This document shows, piece by piece, positions 53,201 to 62,000 of a stretch of 64,000 nucleotides of DNA (position 1 is its first letter; each line of letters begins with the position of its first letter). The notes beneath the pieces are model-generated. The model had not been told where the DNA came from. It ran no database searches and worked only from the letters and a program-made list of their open reading frames with translations. The stretch spans positions 62,001-126,000 of the forward strand of contig JASHNT010000084.1 in NCBI GenBank assembly GCA_030041495.1, read 5' to 3'. The position numbers were made by a program, and so were the translations under genes. Source of the stretch: Bryobacteraceae bacterium. Lineage in GTDB: Bacteria > Acidobacteriota > Terriglobia > Bryobacterales > Bryobacteraceae.

Positions 53201-54287
53201 CTTCCACGTGAAGCTGCTTCTGCCGGGCGAGCGAAAGCTTGCCGTTGAAGCTTGCTCCCAGGGCGCTTGCCTCCAAGCTGGTGGCCCTAACAAGCCGCGC
53301 GCTGGCCTCGACCGAGGCGCGAACGCTCGCGTCGCGGATGTGCAGCCGGCCGCTCGAATAGGCCACGCCACGCGCGTCGACGCGGCCGGAAAGCGCGAAG
53401 TCAGCGGGCGTTGCAAAGTCGATCGCCAGCGTTCCGGTGAAATCGGCGGAGCCCGCCGGCTCCAGCGGCAACCGGAACATGGGGACGGCTTCCCGGAGGT
53501 TCGCCGCCGCCCGGATGTTAAGGGTGCCGCGCGGTGAGACCGGATTGTCCAGGGTGCCGCTCAAATCTGCGTGGGACTGGGGCGCGAACAAGCGCAGCGC
53601 GGAGATCACAATCCGCGTTTTCTCCAGCACGAAGCGCGAGGAGAAGCCGAGCTCCGTGGGCGCAATTCCCGGCGCCGCGACGCGCAGCCCGCGCGAGCTC
53701 AGCTCACCCAGATACGACGGCGTGCCGGCATCGTAAGTCAGCTTCAGCGCGAGTCCGTTGCCCCGCAGATTCACCGGCGTACTGCGTTCATCCATCTCAA
53801 AGACACCGTCGGTGACTTCGTAATGGCCGACCGCCAGATCGATGACTTGTTCCGCCCAATTGCCGGTAGTGCGGCCGGGAATATTGTTGGAGCCGTCCGG
53901 GTAAATGACGATGCGTACTCGCGGCCTATCGACCCTCAGCGAAGCCAGATCGATCGTGCGCTTCTTGAACGAAAGAATGCGCAGCGCCAGCGTGACTGAA
54001 GCCACGCGCAGCAGCGGCGGCTCGCCGGGCGCCTCGTTCCCATGGATCACCAGCGGAGCGATGCTCGCCGTCAACGTCGGCCCGCGGAAGGAGAAGCGGC
54101 CGATTTCGACGCGTCCCCCTGTGGAATGCTCCAATTCCGTGATGATCCGCCCGCGGACATACTCATGGAACCATCCGCTCTGAACCACCACTAACCCTGC
54201 CAGAGCGGCGATCACCAGCAGGACGGCCAATGCGGCGGTCACGCGCAGCAGGATCCGGCCAAAAACGCGCCATCGGGATCGTCTCAC
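50262..54287 (-). CDS. tamB: TamB-like translocation/assembly protein
   Basis: About 1341 residues from a GTG at 54287, chosen because its GTGA overlaps the upstream stop; a longer frame to 54344 runs deep into that gene. N-terminal membrane anchor (FGRILLRVTAALAVLLVIAALAGLVVV), then about 1000 residues of repeating beta-strand patterns (AsmA/TamB-type groove), for example LRVDRPRVRIVIYPDGS, and a C-terminal DUF490/TamB domain: TDLGQLLEAFSTPTPQ, GSVSVDSGQVQVFGNEYTID, NITFNGTMDKLRTNYSSDPPLEPSKIIALLAVG, ending RLQWDLNRNWSAIAVRDANGLFGIDFQYRRRF. It would span from the inner membrane to a BamA/TamA protein, moving lipids or barrel proteins. Confidence 0.88.
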   Translation of the reverse strand: MRRSRWRVFGRILLRVTAALAVLLVIAALAGLVVVQSGWFHEYVRGRIITELEHSTGGRVEIGRFSFRGPTLTASIAPLVIHGNEAPGEPPLLRVASVTLALRILSFKKRTIDLASLRVDRPRVRIVIYPDGSNNIPGRTTGNWAEQVIDLAVGHYEVTDGVFEMDERSTPVNLRGNGLALKLTYDAGTPSYLGELSSRGLRVAAPGIAPTELGFSSRFVLEKTRIVISALRLFAPQSHADLSGTLDNPVSPRGTLNIRAAANLREAVPMFRLPLEPAGSADFTGTLAIDFATPADFALSGRVDARGVAYSSGRLHIRDASVRASVEASARLVRATSLEASALGASFNGKLSLARQKQLHVEGTLDGLTVSEAASIVTPRPLPWDGTLSGDVMADYTVGEAATVAHARLAIAPAAEGTPIQGLLDAFYDQREGEVSFGDSYIATSATRLEAHGTLSRRMEVQLHSTDLGDMLAALPLLEENAPKELPLKLSSLESSRGSVAANGSLTGTLDNPRFRGQVTVANASFEGHIFDKFDAAVDLTLNSLSSSAFTLTRGMTQASGMATLTAHEGSFEGAALSAQVNLRNGNVEQLAKEAGLGLSVKGTASANLRVSGSVRVPQAEGTLTVTDPRAFGESLDRISAMLKLTPNAIEVSNGQAEDGMGRIAFSGAYRASTPDWSSGDVELQATTRNLRATRVEALNALNTGLDGRVTADIRAQGKVAGGAFLLRSASGTVAAQSVTIHGQPLGEFTLTADTRGEDASLQIAGKVDSAELEGSGEWQLSGDEKGSASVRFSRISLEDAHRLAILVGAAPASDTPLPLEGSLSGGSVAVTAALRHPRDFQASVTLDGLQFNPKAGQALGLGVQPQDVVLNSVQPVMIAVNAKEARIQTARLTGRDTNLEISGTIPFAAASGGADLAVRGAVNLVALQLLNPNLLARGNANVEATLRGALSDPALNGRMDLKNASLYLKDATTGLDNVNGGVVFNRNRATIDKLTAQIGSGTLALGGFLEFGTPLVYRLQAMAEQVRVRLPIDLSTTFSANLALDGTSDTSTLSGTLTLNRAAFNPHTDLGQLLEAFSTPTPQVSPNDYLRGMQFDVRVASAPNFELQTSLTRDVQAEVDLRLRGTPRQPLLLGSVSVDSGQVQVFGNEYTIDRGDIRFTNAARIEPMFDLALETKVSGVTVNITFNGTMDKLRTNYSSDPPLEPSKIIALLAVGQSPSQQTDYSTVQATGSTNFSGAGGSLLSQALSEQLSSKLQRFLGASRVKIDPTMTGVDNTPQARLTFEQQVSRNVTMTYITNLNYTAEQIVRLQWDLNRNWSAIAVRDANGLFGIDFQYRRRFK

Positions 54288-54928
54288 CGAAAAACGTCCT
54301 CTCGATAGTCGACGTGCCTCTGCATCCGCTGGGTTTCCAGCCATTGATCGAGCGCCTGCGTGGTGCGCTGATCGGTCAGGAGTTGTTCCAGATTGGCGCG
54401 GTTTTGGTCGAAGGAGGCCGGTGGCTCCTTATGCGTCGTGCGCCATTCCGCCACGAATTTATCATACGCTGCGTGGAGATCCTGATCCGAAATTTGCACC
54501 TCCGGCCGGAAGCGCAAATCCGCGAAACGCAGCGCCCGCACGCCGGACTGCAGATGGTTTTCCACGTCCTGCTCCGTGATGCCGTATTTTTTGAGCGCGG
54601 CTTGATAGGCCTCCTCGGTGGGGTATTGCGTCTTTACCTGCTGGAGCATGGGCGGAATTTCTTGCGGCGAGAGCAGCGTAATGTGGCTATCGGAGGCGTC
54701 CATCAGGATAAGAGCTTGATCCACCAGAGCCGTCGCCGCCGTGCGCTTGGAGGGGCCGCTTAAGTCCACAGGTTTGTCGTCCAGAAACGCGGCCACGCGG
54801 AGAAAGCGGATGATGTCGCTTTCGGCGATGACCTCCTGATCCACCGTCACGGCGATACGATCGAGAACTTGTAGTGTCTGGGCATGAACCAGAAATGGCG
54901 CGAAACAGAGAAACACCGCAGTTCGCAT
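54284..54928 (-). CDS. SurA-like periplasmic chaperone without PPIase domain
   Basis: 214 residues. Signal peptide (VFLCFAPFLVHAQ), then a SurA N-domain pattern: DRIAVTVDQEVIAESDIIRFLRVAAFL, ATALVDQALILMDA, AYQAALKKYGITEQDVENHLQ, and a last helix region with LEQLLTDQRTTQALDQWLETQRM. No parvulin domain. The start overlaps the BamA-like stop by one base and its stop overlaps the TamB start by four, so the three are translated together. Probable role: holding outer-membrane or TamB client proteins in the periplasm. Confidence 0.83.
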   Translation of the reverse strand: MRTAVFLCFAPFLVHAQTLQVLDRIAVTVDQEVIAESDIIRFLRVAAFLDDKPVDLSGPSKRTAATALVDQALILMDASDSHITLLSPQEIPPMLQQVKTQYPTEEAYQAALKKYGITEQDVENHLQSGVRALRFADLRFRPEVQISDQDLHAAYDKFVAEWRTTHKEPPASFDQNRANLEQLLTDQRTTQALDQWLETQRMQRHVDYREDVFR

Positions 54929-57924
54929 CAGAATGTCTGCCCCAAAGCGAAGTGAAATTGGAACACACTGATGCGTTGATTGACCGGATTCTGCTGCCCG
55001 GCCAGCAACTGCTCTAGCGTGCCGGAGTATCCGAAGAAACGCGGAGAATCGGGGCTCAAGCTGAAGTCCAGGCGGATGGGACCGATGGGAGTGCGGTAAC
55101 GGATTCCGAAACCGAAAGAGTTCACGGCGTATTCGAAATCCTTTATGTTTTCCTGGCGGAAGCGGAAGCTGATGTCGGTGATGCTGTCATAGACGTTGCC
55201 GATATCGTGAAACAGCACGCCCCCGACGCTATCGCCGATCAAAGGAAAGCGCAACTCGGTGGAGTGGAATAGAAACGCGTCGCCGCCGAGCGGAAATCCA
55301 GTGGTGGGGTCGCGCGGGCCGGCCTGGTTGTCGGGAAAGGCGCGGTCGGTGGAGGGGCCGCCGGAATAGAAGCGCTCCGCCAGCGGAATAAACGCGGGCG
55401 TGCCGCTGATGTAGCCGAACTGGTTGCTCTGCGCCAGCACCAACTCGCGCCCCAGTGGATAGTAACTGGAGTTTCGGAACACAACGCGCGTATAGCCGGT
55501 GGCGGATCCGAAGGCGCTCCACGCCTCCCCGACATCCAGCGTATTCAAGTAGCCGCGATGGGAATCGGTGGGATCGTCGCGGCGATCCTGCACCAGAGAA
55601 ATCGAGACCAGACCGGCACGGTCCGGCCGGGACAAAATCGGAATCAACAATGGTGAGATTTTGAGCGTGTCCTGCGGGACGGTTACGCGCCGCACGGTGT
55701 AGCGGTATTGCACCGTATAGACCTTGGAGATTTTCTGCGCCAACTGGACCGTGCCCTCCAGGCGGTGCGCAACAAACGTGCGGATGTCTTTGGAGTCGTC
55801 GAAGAGGCCGGAGAAGGTCAGCGTCAGATTGTCGTGACCCATGAATTGAGAGGCCTCATAGGTCAAGCCTATGCGCTGTTCCAGGGTGGAAAGCAGTGTT
55901 TGCAGGCTCACCGTGTGCGCCAGTCCCAGGAAATTCAAGCGGCTGACGCCGGCCGAGATCTGCGGGCTGAAGGCCGTGGTTCCCGCGGGCGCGTCAAAGG
56001 TGGTGACGCCGCCGCCGATGCGCGCCAATTCCGCTCCGAAGCCCAGATTGAAGGAATACTTGCTGGCTTCGTCCAAGAGGAACAGCACGTTCTTACTGTC
56101 TTCTTCGCCATCCGGATTCTGGAGCGCGGTCTGCACCTTTGAGAAGATTCCCAAATCGTAGAGCTTCTGCTGGCTTTCGGAGGTGCGCTCCTGCGAGACC
56201 GGGTCGCGCGGCGTGAGCAGGATGTGCCGCGTGACCAGGTCAGGCCGCGTGTAGTGCAGGCCGCGCACGAAAATGTTCCGCACGAATACCTGTTTGCCCG
56301 GCCGCACGATGAAATGCAGGTCCACTTGTGTCGGCAGAGGGCCGGCCGATTCGATCCAATCGAAGGCCGCGTCCGGGTAGCCGTTGTTGTAGTAGTAGTT
56401 CAGAATCGTGTCGCGATCCGCGCCGATATTGGCTTCGCTGAATGGTTGGCCGGGAATCGAGCGCAGGATGGAGCGGAAATAGGCGTCCTCCTCAATGCGC
56501 ACTCCTTCAATCTCCAGACTGTGGACCTGCCACTGCGGTCCCTCGCGAATGTCCAAAGTGACGCTTAGGTGTCCGTGTTTGCCCTGATAATCGTCGTTCT
56601 GGCTGGGCATCACCATCACATCGCGAAAGCCGTTGGCGCGGTACAAGTCCGCGATGGCGTTACTGTCGCGCATGAGCATCCGCGGAGAGAAGCGTCCCCA
56701 GTGGTAACGGATGAAGCTCGCCGGGGTCATGAGCAGCCGCTCGCGCAGCGTCTCATCGTCGAAGTATTCGTTGCCGGTGATATCCAGATGGTCCAGCTTG
56801 CTGCGCGGCCCGCGGGAGATGGTGTATTCGATCACGGAGCGGTCCGGCTGCGGCTCGAGTTGCTCGTAATCGACCCTGGCTTCGAGGTAGCCCTGGGATT
56901 GCAGGTACTCCAGCAGATTGCCCTGGCCTTCGATCAGCAAACCGCGGTCGACCGTGCGCTCCTGATAAATCGGGATCAGTTGCCGCAGGCGGCCGGTGGA
57001 GATTTTGTCTCCGATCACGTTCACCTCCAGCGCGGGCCCGCTGTCGATGCGCAGAGTCGGCGTGACCAGGTTGTTTTCGGGGTGATACTGCAAACCGTCC
57101 AGCGTGACGTGCGCGGCCAAATGGTTGCCTCTTTGCACGCGCGTTTCGACCCGGTTGATGCCAGTCTGGACCCGCTGCTCGGTCAGTTGCTTCCACCCCG
57201 GCAGCGTCAGGAAAAAAAGATTACGGCGCCATCCAGCGATGCGCCCGATCGATTCCGGAGGCTCGGCCAGAGTACCGGAGACTTTCACGCCGTCGAAGCG
57301 GGCGCGATCTCCGGTCGAAAGCTGGAAATAGACGCCGGTTTCCTGGGTTCCGGGATTGAGGTCGACGTGATAGGAGACCTGGGCCTGATACAGGCCGTTA
57401 GCGTGCAGCCGCTCCAACATGTTCGAAACGGCCGGCTCCATCTGGTCCTGATTGAACAACGCGCCGAGCTCCAGCTTGGTTGCCGTGCGCAGTTGTTCCA
57501 GGCTGGGGGGATCGTCCACGCCGTCGATGGTGACGCCGCTGACGAAGTAGTTGAAGGTGGTGACCACGTGCAGCTCGACTCCGTCGCCGGAAGCTTGCGC
57601 CTCGATCGAGATGTCGTGATAGCGTCCGGTGCGATACAGCGAGTCGATGGCAGTGCGCACGTCTGCCAGCGATAAGGGAGCGCCGACGCGCAGGCCCAAG
57701 CGCCGGTCGAATTCATCTTGCTGCAATGGCTGCTGGGGCGGGTCGCGGACAATGGCGACGATGGTCTTGCCCTCCCATTGCGCCGGACTCGTCAGGGAGC
57801 TGCCGGAGCCGCCTGAGCCGTCTTGTGCAAGCGCCGCGACGGAGCACACCAGGAGCAGGAGCGGCAGGGCCACGAAACGCACGTGCTTCAATGATATCGC
57901 GGCATTTCTTCCAGTTTCACGCAT
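54928..57924 (-). CDS. BamA/TamA family outer-membrane assembly protein
   Basis: 998 residues, longer than typical BamA (about 800) or TamA (about 580). Signal peptide (VALPLLLLVCSVAALAQ). A series of POTRA modules, e.g. LSLADVRTAIDSLYRTGRYHDIS and RPDLVTRHILLTPRDPVSQERTSESQQKLYDLGIFSKV, then a 16-strand-type barrel including YNLGFGAELARIGGG-like strands and the VSISLVQDRRDDPTDSHRG turn, with FGIRYRTPIGPIRLDFSLSP near the end and a C-terminal aromatic beta-signal (FHFALGQTF). Placed with TamB it may serve as the TamA partner. Divergent from the ThiF-type gene. Confidence 0.92.
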   Translation of the reverse strand: MRETGRNAAISLKHVRFVALPLLLLVCSVAALAQDGSGGSGSSLTSPAQWEGKTIVAIVRDPPQQPLQQDEFDRRLGLRVGAPLSLADVRTAIDSLYRTGRYHDISIEAQASGDGVELHVVTTFNYFVSGVTIDGVDDPPSLEQLRTATKLELGALFNQDQMEPAVSNMLERLHANGLYQAQVSYHVDLNPGTQETGVYFQLSTGDRARFDGVKVSGTLAEPPESIGRIAGWRRNLFFLTLPGWKQLTEQRVQTGINRVETRVQRGNHLAAHVTLDGLQYHPENNLVTPTLRIDSGPALEVNVIGDKISTGRLRQLIPIYQERTVDRGLLIEGQGNLLEYLQSQGYLEARVDYEQLEPQPDRSVIEYTISRGPRSKLDHLDITGNEYFDDETLRERLLMTPASFIRYHWGRFSPRMLMRDSNAIADLYRANGFRDVMVMPSQNDDYQGKHGHLSVTLDIREGPQWQVHSLEIEGVRIEEDAYFRSILRSIPGQPFSEANIGADRDTILNYYYNNGYPDAAFDWIESAGPLPTQVDLHFIVRPGKQVFVRNIFVRGLHYTRPDLVTRHILLTPRDPVSQERTSESQQKLYDLGIFSKVQTALQNPDGEEDSKNVLFLLDEASKYSFNLGFGAELARIGGGVTTFDAPAGTTAFSPQISAGVSRLNFLGLAHTVSLQTLLSTLEQRIGLTYEASQFMGHDNLTLTFSGLFDDSKDIRTFVAHRLEGTVQLAQKISKVYTVQYRYTVRRVTVPQDTLKISPLLIPILSRPDRAGLVSISLVQDRRDDPTDSHRGYLNTLDVGEAWSAFGSATGYTRVVFRNSSYYPLGRELVLAQSNQFGYISGTPAFIPLAERFYSGGPSTDRAFPDNQAGPRDPTTGFPLGGDAFLFHSTELRFPLIGDSVGGVLFHDIGNVYDSITDISFRFRQENIKDFEYAVNSFGFGIRYRTPIGPIRLDFSLSPDSPRFFGYSGTLEQLLAGQQNPVNQRISVFQFHFALGQTF

Positions 57925-57957
57925 GCCCGCTGCTACTATCGAGAAAGCAAGGTTACT

Positions 57958-58980
57958 ATGACGCGTGGCGCTGAATCACGTTACTCGCGGCAAATTCGTT
58001 TCGCGCCTTTGGGCGCGGAGGGGCAGCAGCGCATCGCATCCGCGCGCGTGGCGATGATCGGTTTGGGCGCTCTCGGATCCGTGCAGGCCGAGCTGCTGGC
58101 TCGCGCCGGCGTGGGCTCGCTGCGGCTGGTCGATCGCGATTTCGTGGAGCTGTCGAACCTCCAGCGGCAGACTCTCTATGATGAATCCGACGCCGCGGAA
58201 GCGCTGCCGAAAGCCGTGGCCGCCGCCCGCCGGCTAGCGCGGGTGAATTCAAGCATTACTATCGAGCCGGTGGTCAGCGATCTCTCTCCCGCGAACATCG
58301 AAGAAACTCTGGAGGGCGTCGATCTGATTCTCGATGCCACCGACAACTTCGAGACTCGCTACCTGATCAACGATTTCGCCGTTCGCGAAGGCATCGCGTG
58401 GGTCTACGGCGCCGCCGTGGCAAGTTACGGGATCAAGCTGGCCATCGTCCCGGGCGTCACGGCCTGCTTTCGCTGCGTGTATCCGGAGCCTCCGCGCGGC
58501 GCGCAGCCGACCTGCGAAACCGAGGGCGTGCTGGGACCCGTGACGGGAGCGATCGCCGCGCTACAGGCGGGCGATGCGTTGAAGATTCTGGCTTGCGGCG
58601 GCGAATCTGTCAGCGCACGGATGACCATGATCGATGTGTGGACCGGACAGATGCGCCAGACCGCTGCTCCGGGTCGCGATCCGGATTGCCCGTGCTGCGC
58701 GCGGCGCGAGTTCCCCCATCTTGACGGCAAACATCGCGCGCCCATCAGCCTGTGCGGCCGCAACGCAGTGCAGATTCACGAGCGCTCCCGGCCGGTGGAC
58801 CTCGCCGAGCTGGCTTTGCGGTTGCGGGATCTCGCCGAAGTTCGCGTGAACGAATTCGCCCTGCGCGCCTCGCTCGATTCTTTCGAGCTGACCGTGTTCC
58901 CCGACGGCCGCGCAATCATCAAGGGGACCACGGACACCGGCGTCGCCCGCAGCGTCTACGCGCGGTACGTGGGGGTGTGA
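57958..58980 (+). CDS. ThiF/MoeB-family adenylyltransferase (E1-like)
   Basis: 340 residues. E1-like fold: RYSRQIRFAPLGAEGQQ opening, nucleotide loop GLGALG (35-40), Asp in VDRDFVELSNLQRQ, DATDN (126-130), zinc pairs Cys170-x-x-Cys173 and Cys244-x-x-Cys247, and candidate catalytic Cys186 in CETEGVLGP. The last 85 residues form a small domain with ISLCGRNAVQIHERS and RALRLRD-like helices, not a rhodanese. The enzyme should adenylate a ubiquitin-like sulfur carrier (ThiS or MoaD), none of which is nearby, so thiamin versus molybdopterin use is unresolved. AAGG ribosome site. Confidence 0.9.
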   Translation: MTRGAESRYSRQIRFAPLGAEGQQRIASARVAMIGLGALGSVQAELLARAGVGSLRLVDRDFVELSNLQRQTLYDESDAAEALPKAVAAARRLARVNSSITIEPVVSDLSPANIEETLEGVDLILDATDNFETRYLINDFAVREGIAWVYGAAVASYGIKLAIVPGVTACFRCVYPEPPRGAQPTCETEGVLGPVTGAIAALQAGDALKILACGGESVSARMTMIDVWTGQMRQTAAPGRDPDCPCCARREFPHLDGKHRAPISLCGRNAVQIHERSRPVDLAELALRLRDLAEVRVNEFALRASLDSFELTVFPDGRAIIKGTTDTGVARSVYARYVGV

Positions 58981-59052
58981 TCCCACATCAATCCCCCGCG
59001 CGACTTTAGGGGAATATGCAGAGGCTCTTTCCTAAAACCGATTCCTTATGCA

Positions 59053-62000
59053 ATGAGCATAAGGTATGTCATCGGTTTTGTGCTGCTGGCCGCCGCGCCG
59101 GTGTTGGCACAGCATCCCGAGCGCGCTGGGCGTTCGCTTCCGGCGTTCTTCATTCCCAATGCCGGCCAGGCCGCGCCGGAGATCCGCTACATCGTGCGCA
59201 CTCCCGGCCTAAACGCCGGGTTCACAGCGACCGGCGCGGTCTTCCAACTCGGCCAGATGACGCTGCGCGTGCATTTCGCGCGCGCTAATCCGGACCCGGT
59301 CATCGAAGGTGAACAGCGCCTTGAGGCAGCGGCCAATTTTCTGATCGGCAACCGTCCGCAAGAATGGAAAACCAACCTTCCAACCTACCAGAAGATTCTG
59401 TACAGGAACCTCTATCCCGGCATCGACATGACTTACGGCGGCACCGGGCATCGCATCAAGTCGGAATTCCTGGCCGCGCCCGGAGCCGATCCGAAACAGA
59501 TACGCCTGGAATATTTGGGAGTAGAGCGGCTCTCGATCGAGCCCAACGGCGACTTGCTGATCTCAAACGGCCGCGCCGAAGCACGCGAAGAGGCGCCGGT
59601 TGTTTTTCAGAACGGTATGCGGATTCCGGGGCGCTACCTGCTGCTAGACGAACACACGGCCGGCTTTGAGATTGGGCCGTTCGATTCTTCTCAGCCTCTG
59701 CTGATCGACCCGGTGCTCTCCTACGCGACCTACTATGGCGGCACGGGCATGAGCGACGTAACCGGTCTGGCCGTGGATGCCTCGGGCGATCTATACGTGG
59801 CCGGCTGGACCGAGTCGCTTAACGCGCAGATCGCCGCGCCGATTCAGGCCTCTAATGGCGGTGGTGTGGACGCGTTCGTGGCTAAGCTCAACCCGAGCGG
59901 CAGTGCGCTGCTCTACGCGACCTACATCGGCGGCAGCGGCGATGACCGCGCGGCGGGGATCGCCGTGGATAGCTCCGGCGAAGCCTATGTCGCCGGTTCC
60001 ACGGCGTCCGCCAACTTTCCAGTGGTGAACGCGGCGAGCTCCAAGCTGGCTGGAGGGCACGACGCCTTCGCGCTCAAGATCAACTCGGTCGGCAATCTGC
60101 TGGTCTATAGCACCTACCTAGGCGGCACCAACACCGACTACGGCTATGCCATCGCGGTGGATTCTTCCGGCAACGCGTACATTGCCGGGGACACATTATC
60201 CGCTAACTTCCCCATCTCCAGTGGCGCGGCGCAGACCAATTTCGGCGGCGACCAAAACGTTTTTGTGACAAAGCTGACCTCGGCCGGCGCAATCTCCTAC
60301 AGCACGTTTTTGGGCGGATCCGGAACAGATCACGCCGGCGGAATCGCGGCCGATTCGAGTGGCAACGCCTATGTTGCCGGAGGAACCACCTCGACGAATT
60401 TCCCCGTGGCGGACGCGATTCAGTCCACGAATGGCGGAGGGCAGGACGCGTTTCTGACCAAGCTCAACAGCGCCGGATCGCAGTTTCTTTACAGCACGTA
60501 CCTAGGCGGAAACGGAGGAGGCTCGGGGTCGCCCGAGGAGGCTAACGCGGTTGCGGTGGACTCCAGCGGCAATGCGTACATCGCGGGCACGACCAACTCA
60601 ACCAATTTTCCCGTCACCGCTGGAGCCTTCCAAACCCAGTTCACCGCGGTCCAGGACGCCTTCGTGGCCAAAGTGAATCCGTCGGGCAATGGACTGGCGT
60701 TCAGTTCCCTGCTGGGCGGCAGCGCCTTCAATTGGGCCAGTGGCGTCGCGGCCGGCGCGGGTGGAATCCTCTACGTGGACGGGTACACTTCCTCCGCCGA
60801 TTTCCCGATCGTCGCCGCGACGCAAGGCGTGTTCGGCGGCCTGTATGACGCATTCGTGTCCGTTTTCACGGCGAACGGCTCTTCGCTGAGCTTTTCCACT
60901 TATTTCGGCGGCTCCGGCTCGGATTCCGCCAACGCCCTGGCGGTCGATTCCAGCGGGAACATCTACCTGGGAGGGCAGACCAGCTCAGTCGATTTAGCCA
61001 CGGCTAATTCGATCCAAGCCACGAACGCGGGCAATCCGGTCGGCTGGATGGCACGCATCGGAGTCACCACAGTCCTGACGCCGCAGCTTCCGGCAGTGAT
61101 CGGCGTCACACCCACGTCCGGCTCCGGCAACTCGGCGAACTTCACGGCTCAGTTCTCCGATCCGGCCGGGATTTCCGCGCTGGCGTCCACTACCGTCCTG
61201 GTCAACACCACCGCTTCTTCCAATTACGGTTGCCAAGTGACGTACTCGGTCACCACGAACCAATTCGCGTTGGCCAATGACGTCGCCAGCACCGGCTCCT
61301 CGCTGGTGAATCCGGGAGGCGGCAACGGGCAAAACGATCAGTGCACGCTGAACGGTTCCGGCAGCTACATCACGGAATCCGGAAACACGCTGACCATGGT
61401 GATCTCGCTGACTTTCGAGCCGGGATTCACCGGCAATGACACCGTCTACCTGAACGCAGTGGATACCAGCGGCAACAACACGGGACTGGTGGCCAGCGGC
61501 ACATGGACCGCGACGGTTCCTCCTCCGCAGCCCACGGCCAGTTCCGTCTCACCCAATAGCGGCCTCGGTTCCAGCCAGACCTTCACCTTCGTTTTTTCCG
61601 ACACGCAAAATGCCAACAACATTACCGGCATGGCGATGTTGTTCAACTCTTCGTTCGCGTACACCGACGCCTGCTACATCATTGTCGACACCAATGCCGG
61701 GACAGTGGCGCTGGCGTTCGATAGCGCGGCAGGGTCCAACAGCAAACCGATAAGCTCCACCGCGACACTTTCCAACAGCCAGTGCACCATCGGCGCGACC
61801 ACGCTTCAAGTTTCCGGACTCTCCCAAATTCTGACGGTGGCCATCACATTTAGCGGCGCCTTCAGCGGAGCTAAAAACATTTATATGTTTGGTTCGGAAA
61901 GCGGCATTTACACCACCGGTTGGGTGCAAATGGGGACATATACGGTTGCGGCAGGAGGTGTGCCGGTGGCCAATGGCGTCTCGCCGTCCTCGGGCTCAGG

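Noticed and set aside
59750-61060. Regularly spaced repeats of about 190 bases
   Set aside because: They are in-frame SBBP protein repeats, not a CRISPR array: units diverge and there are no short identical repeats with unique spacers.
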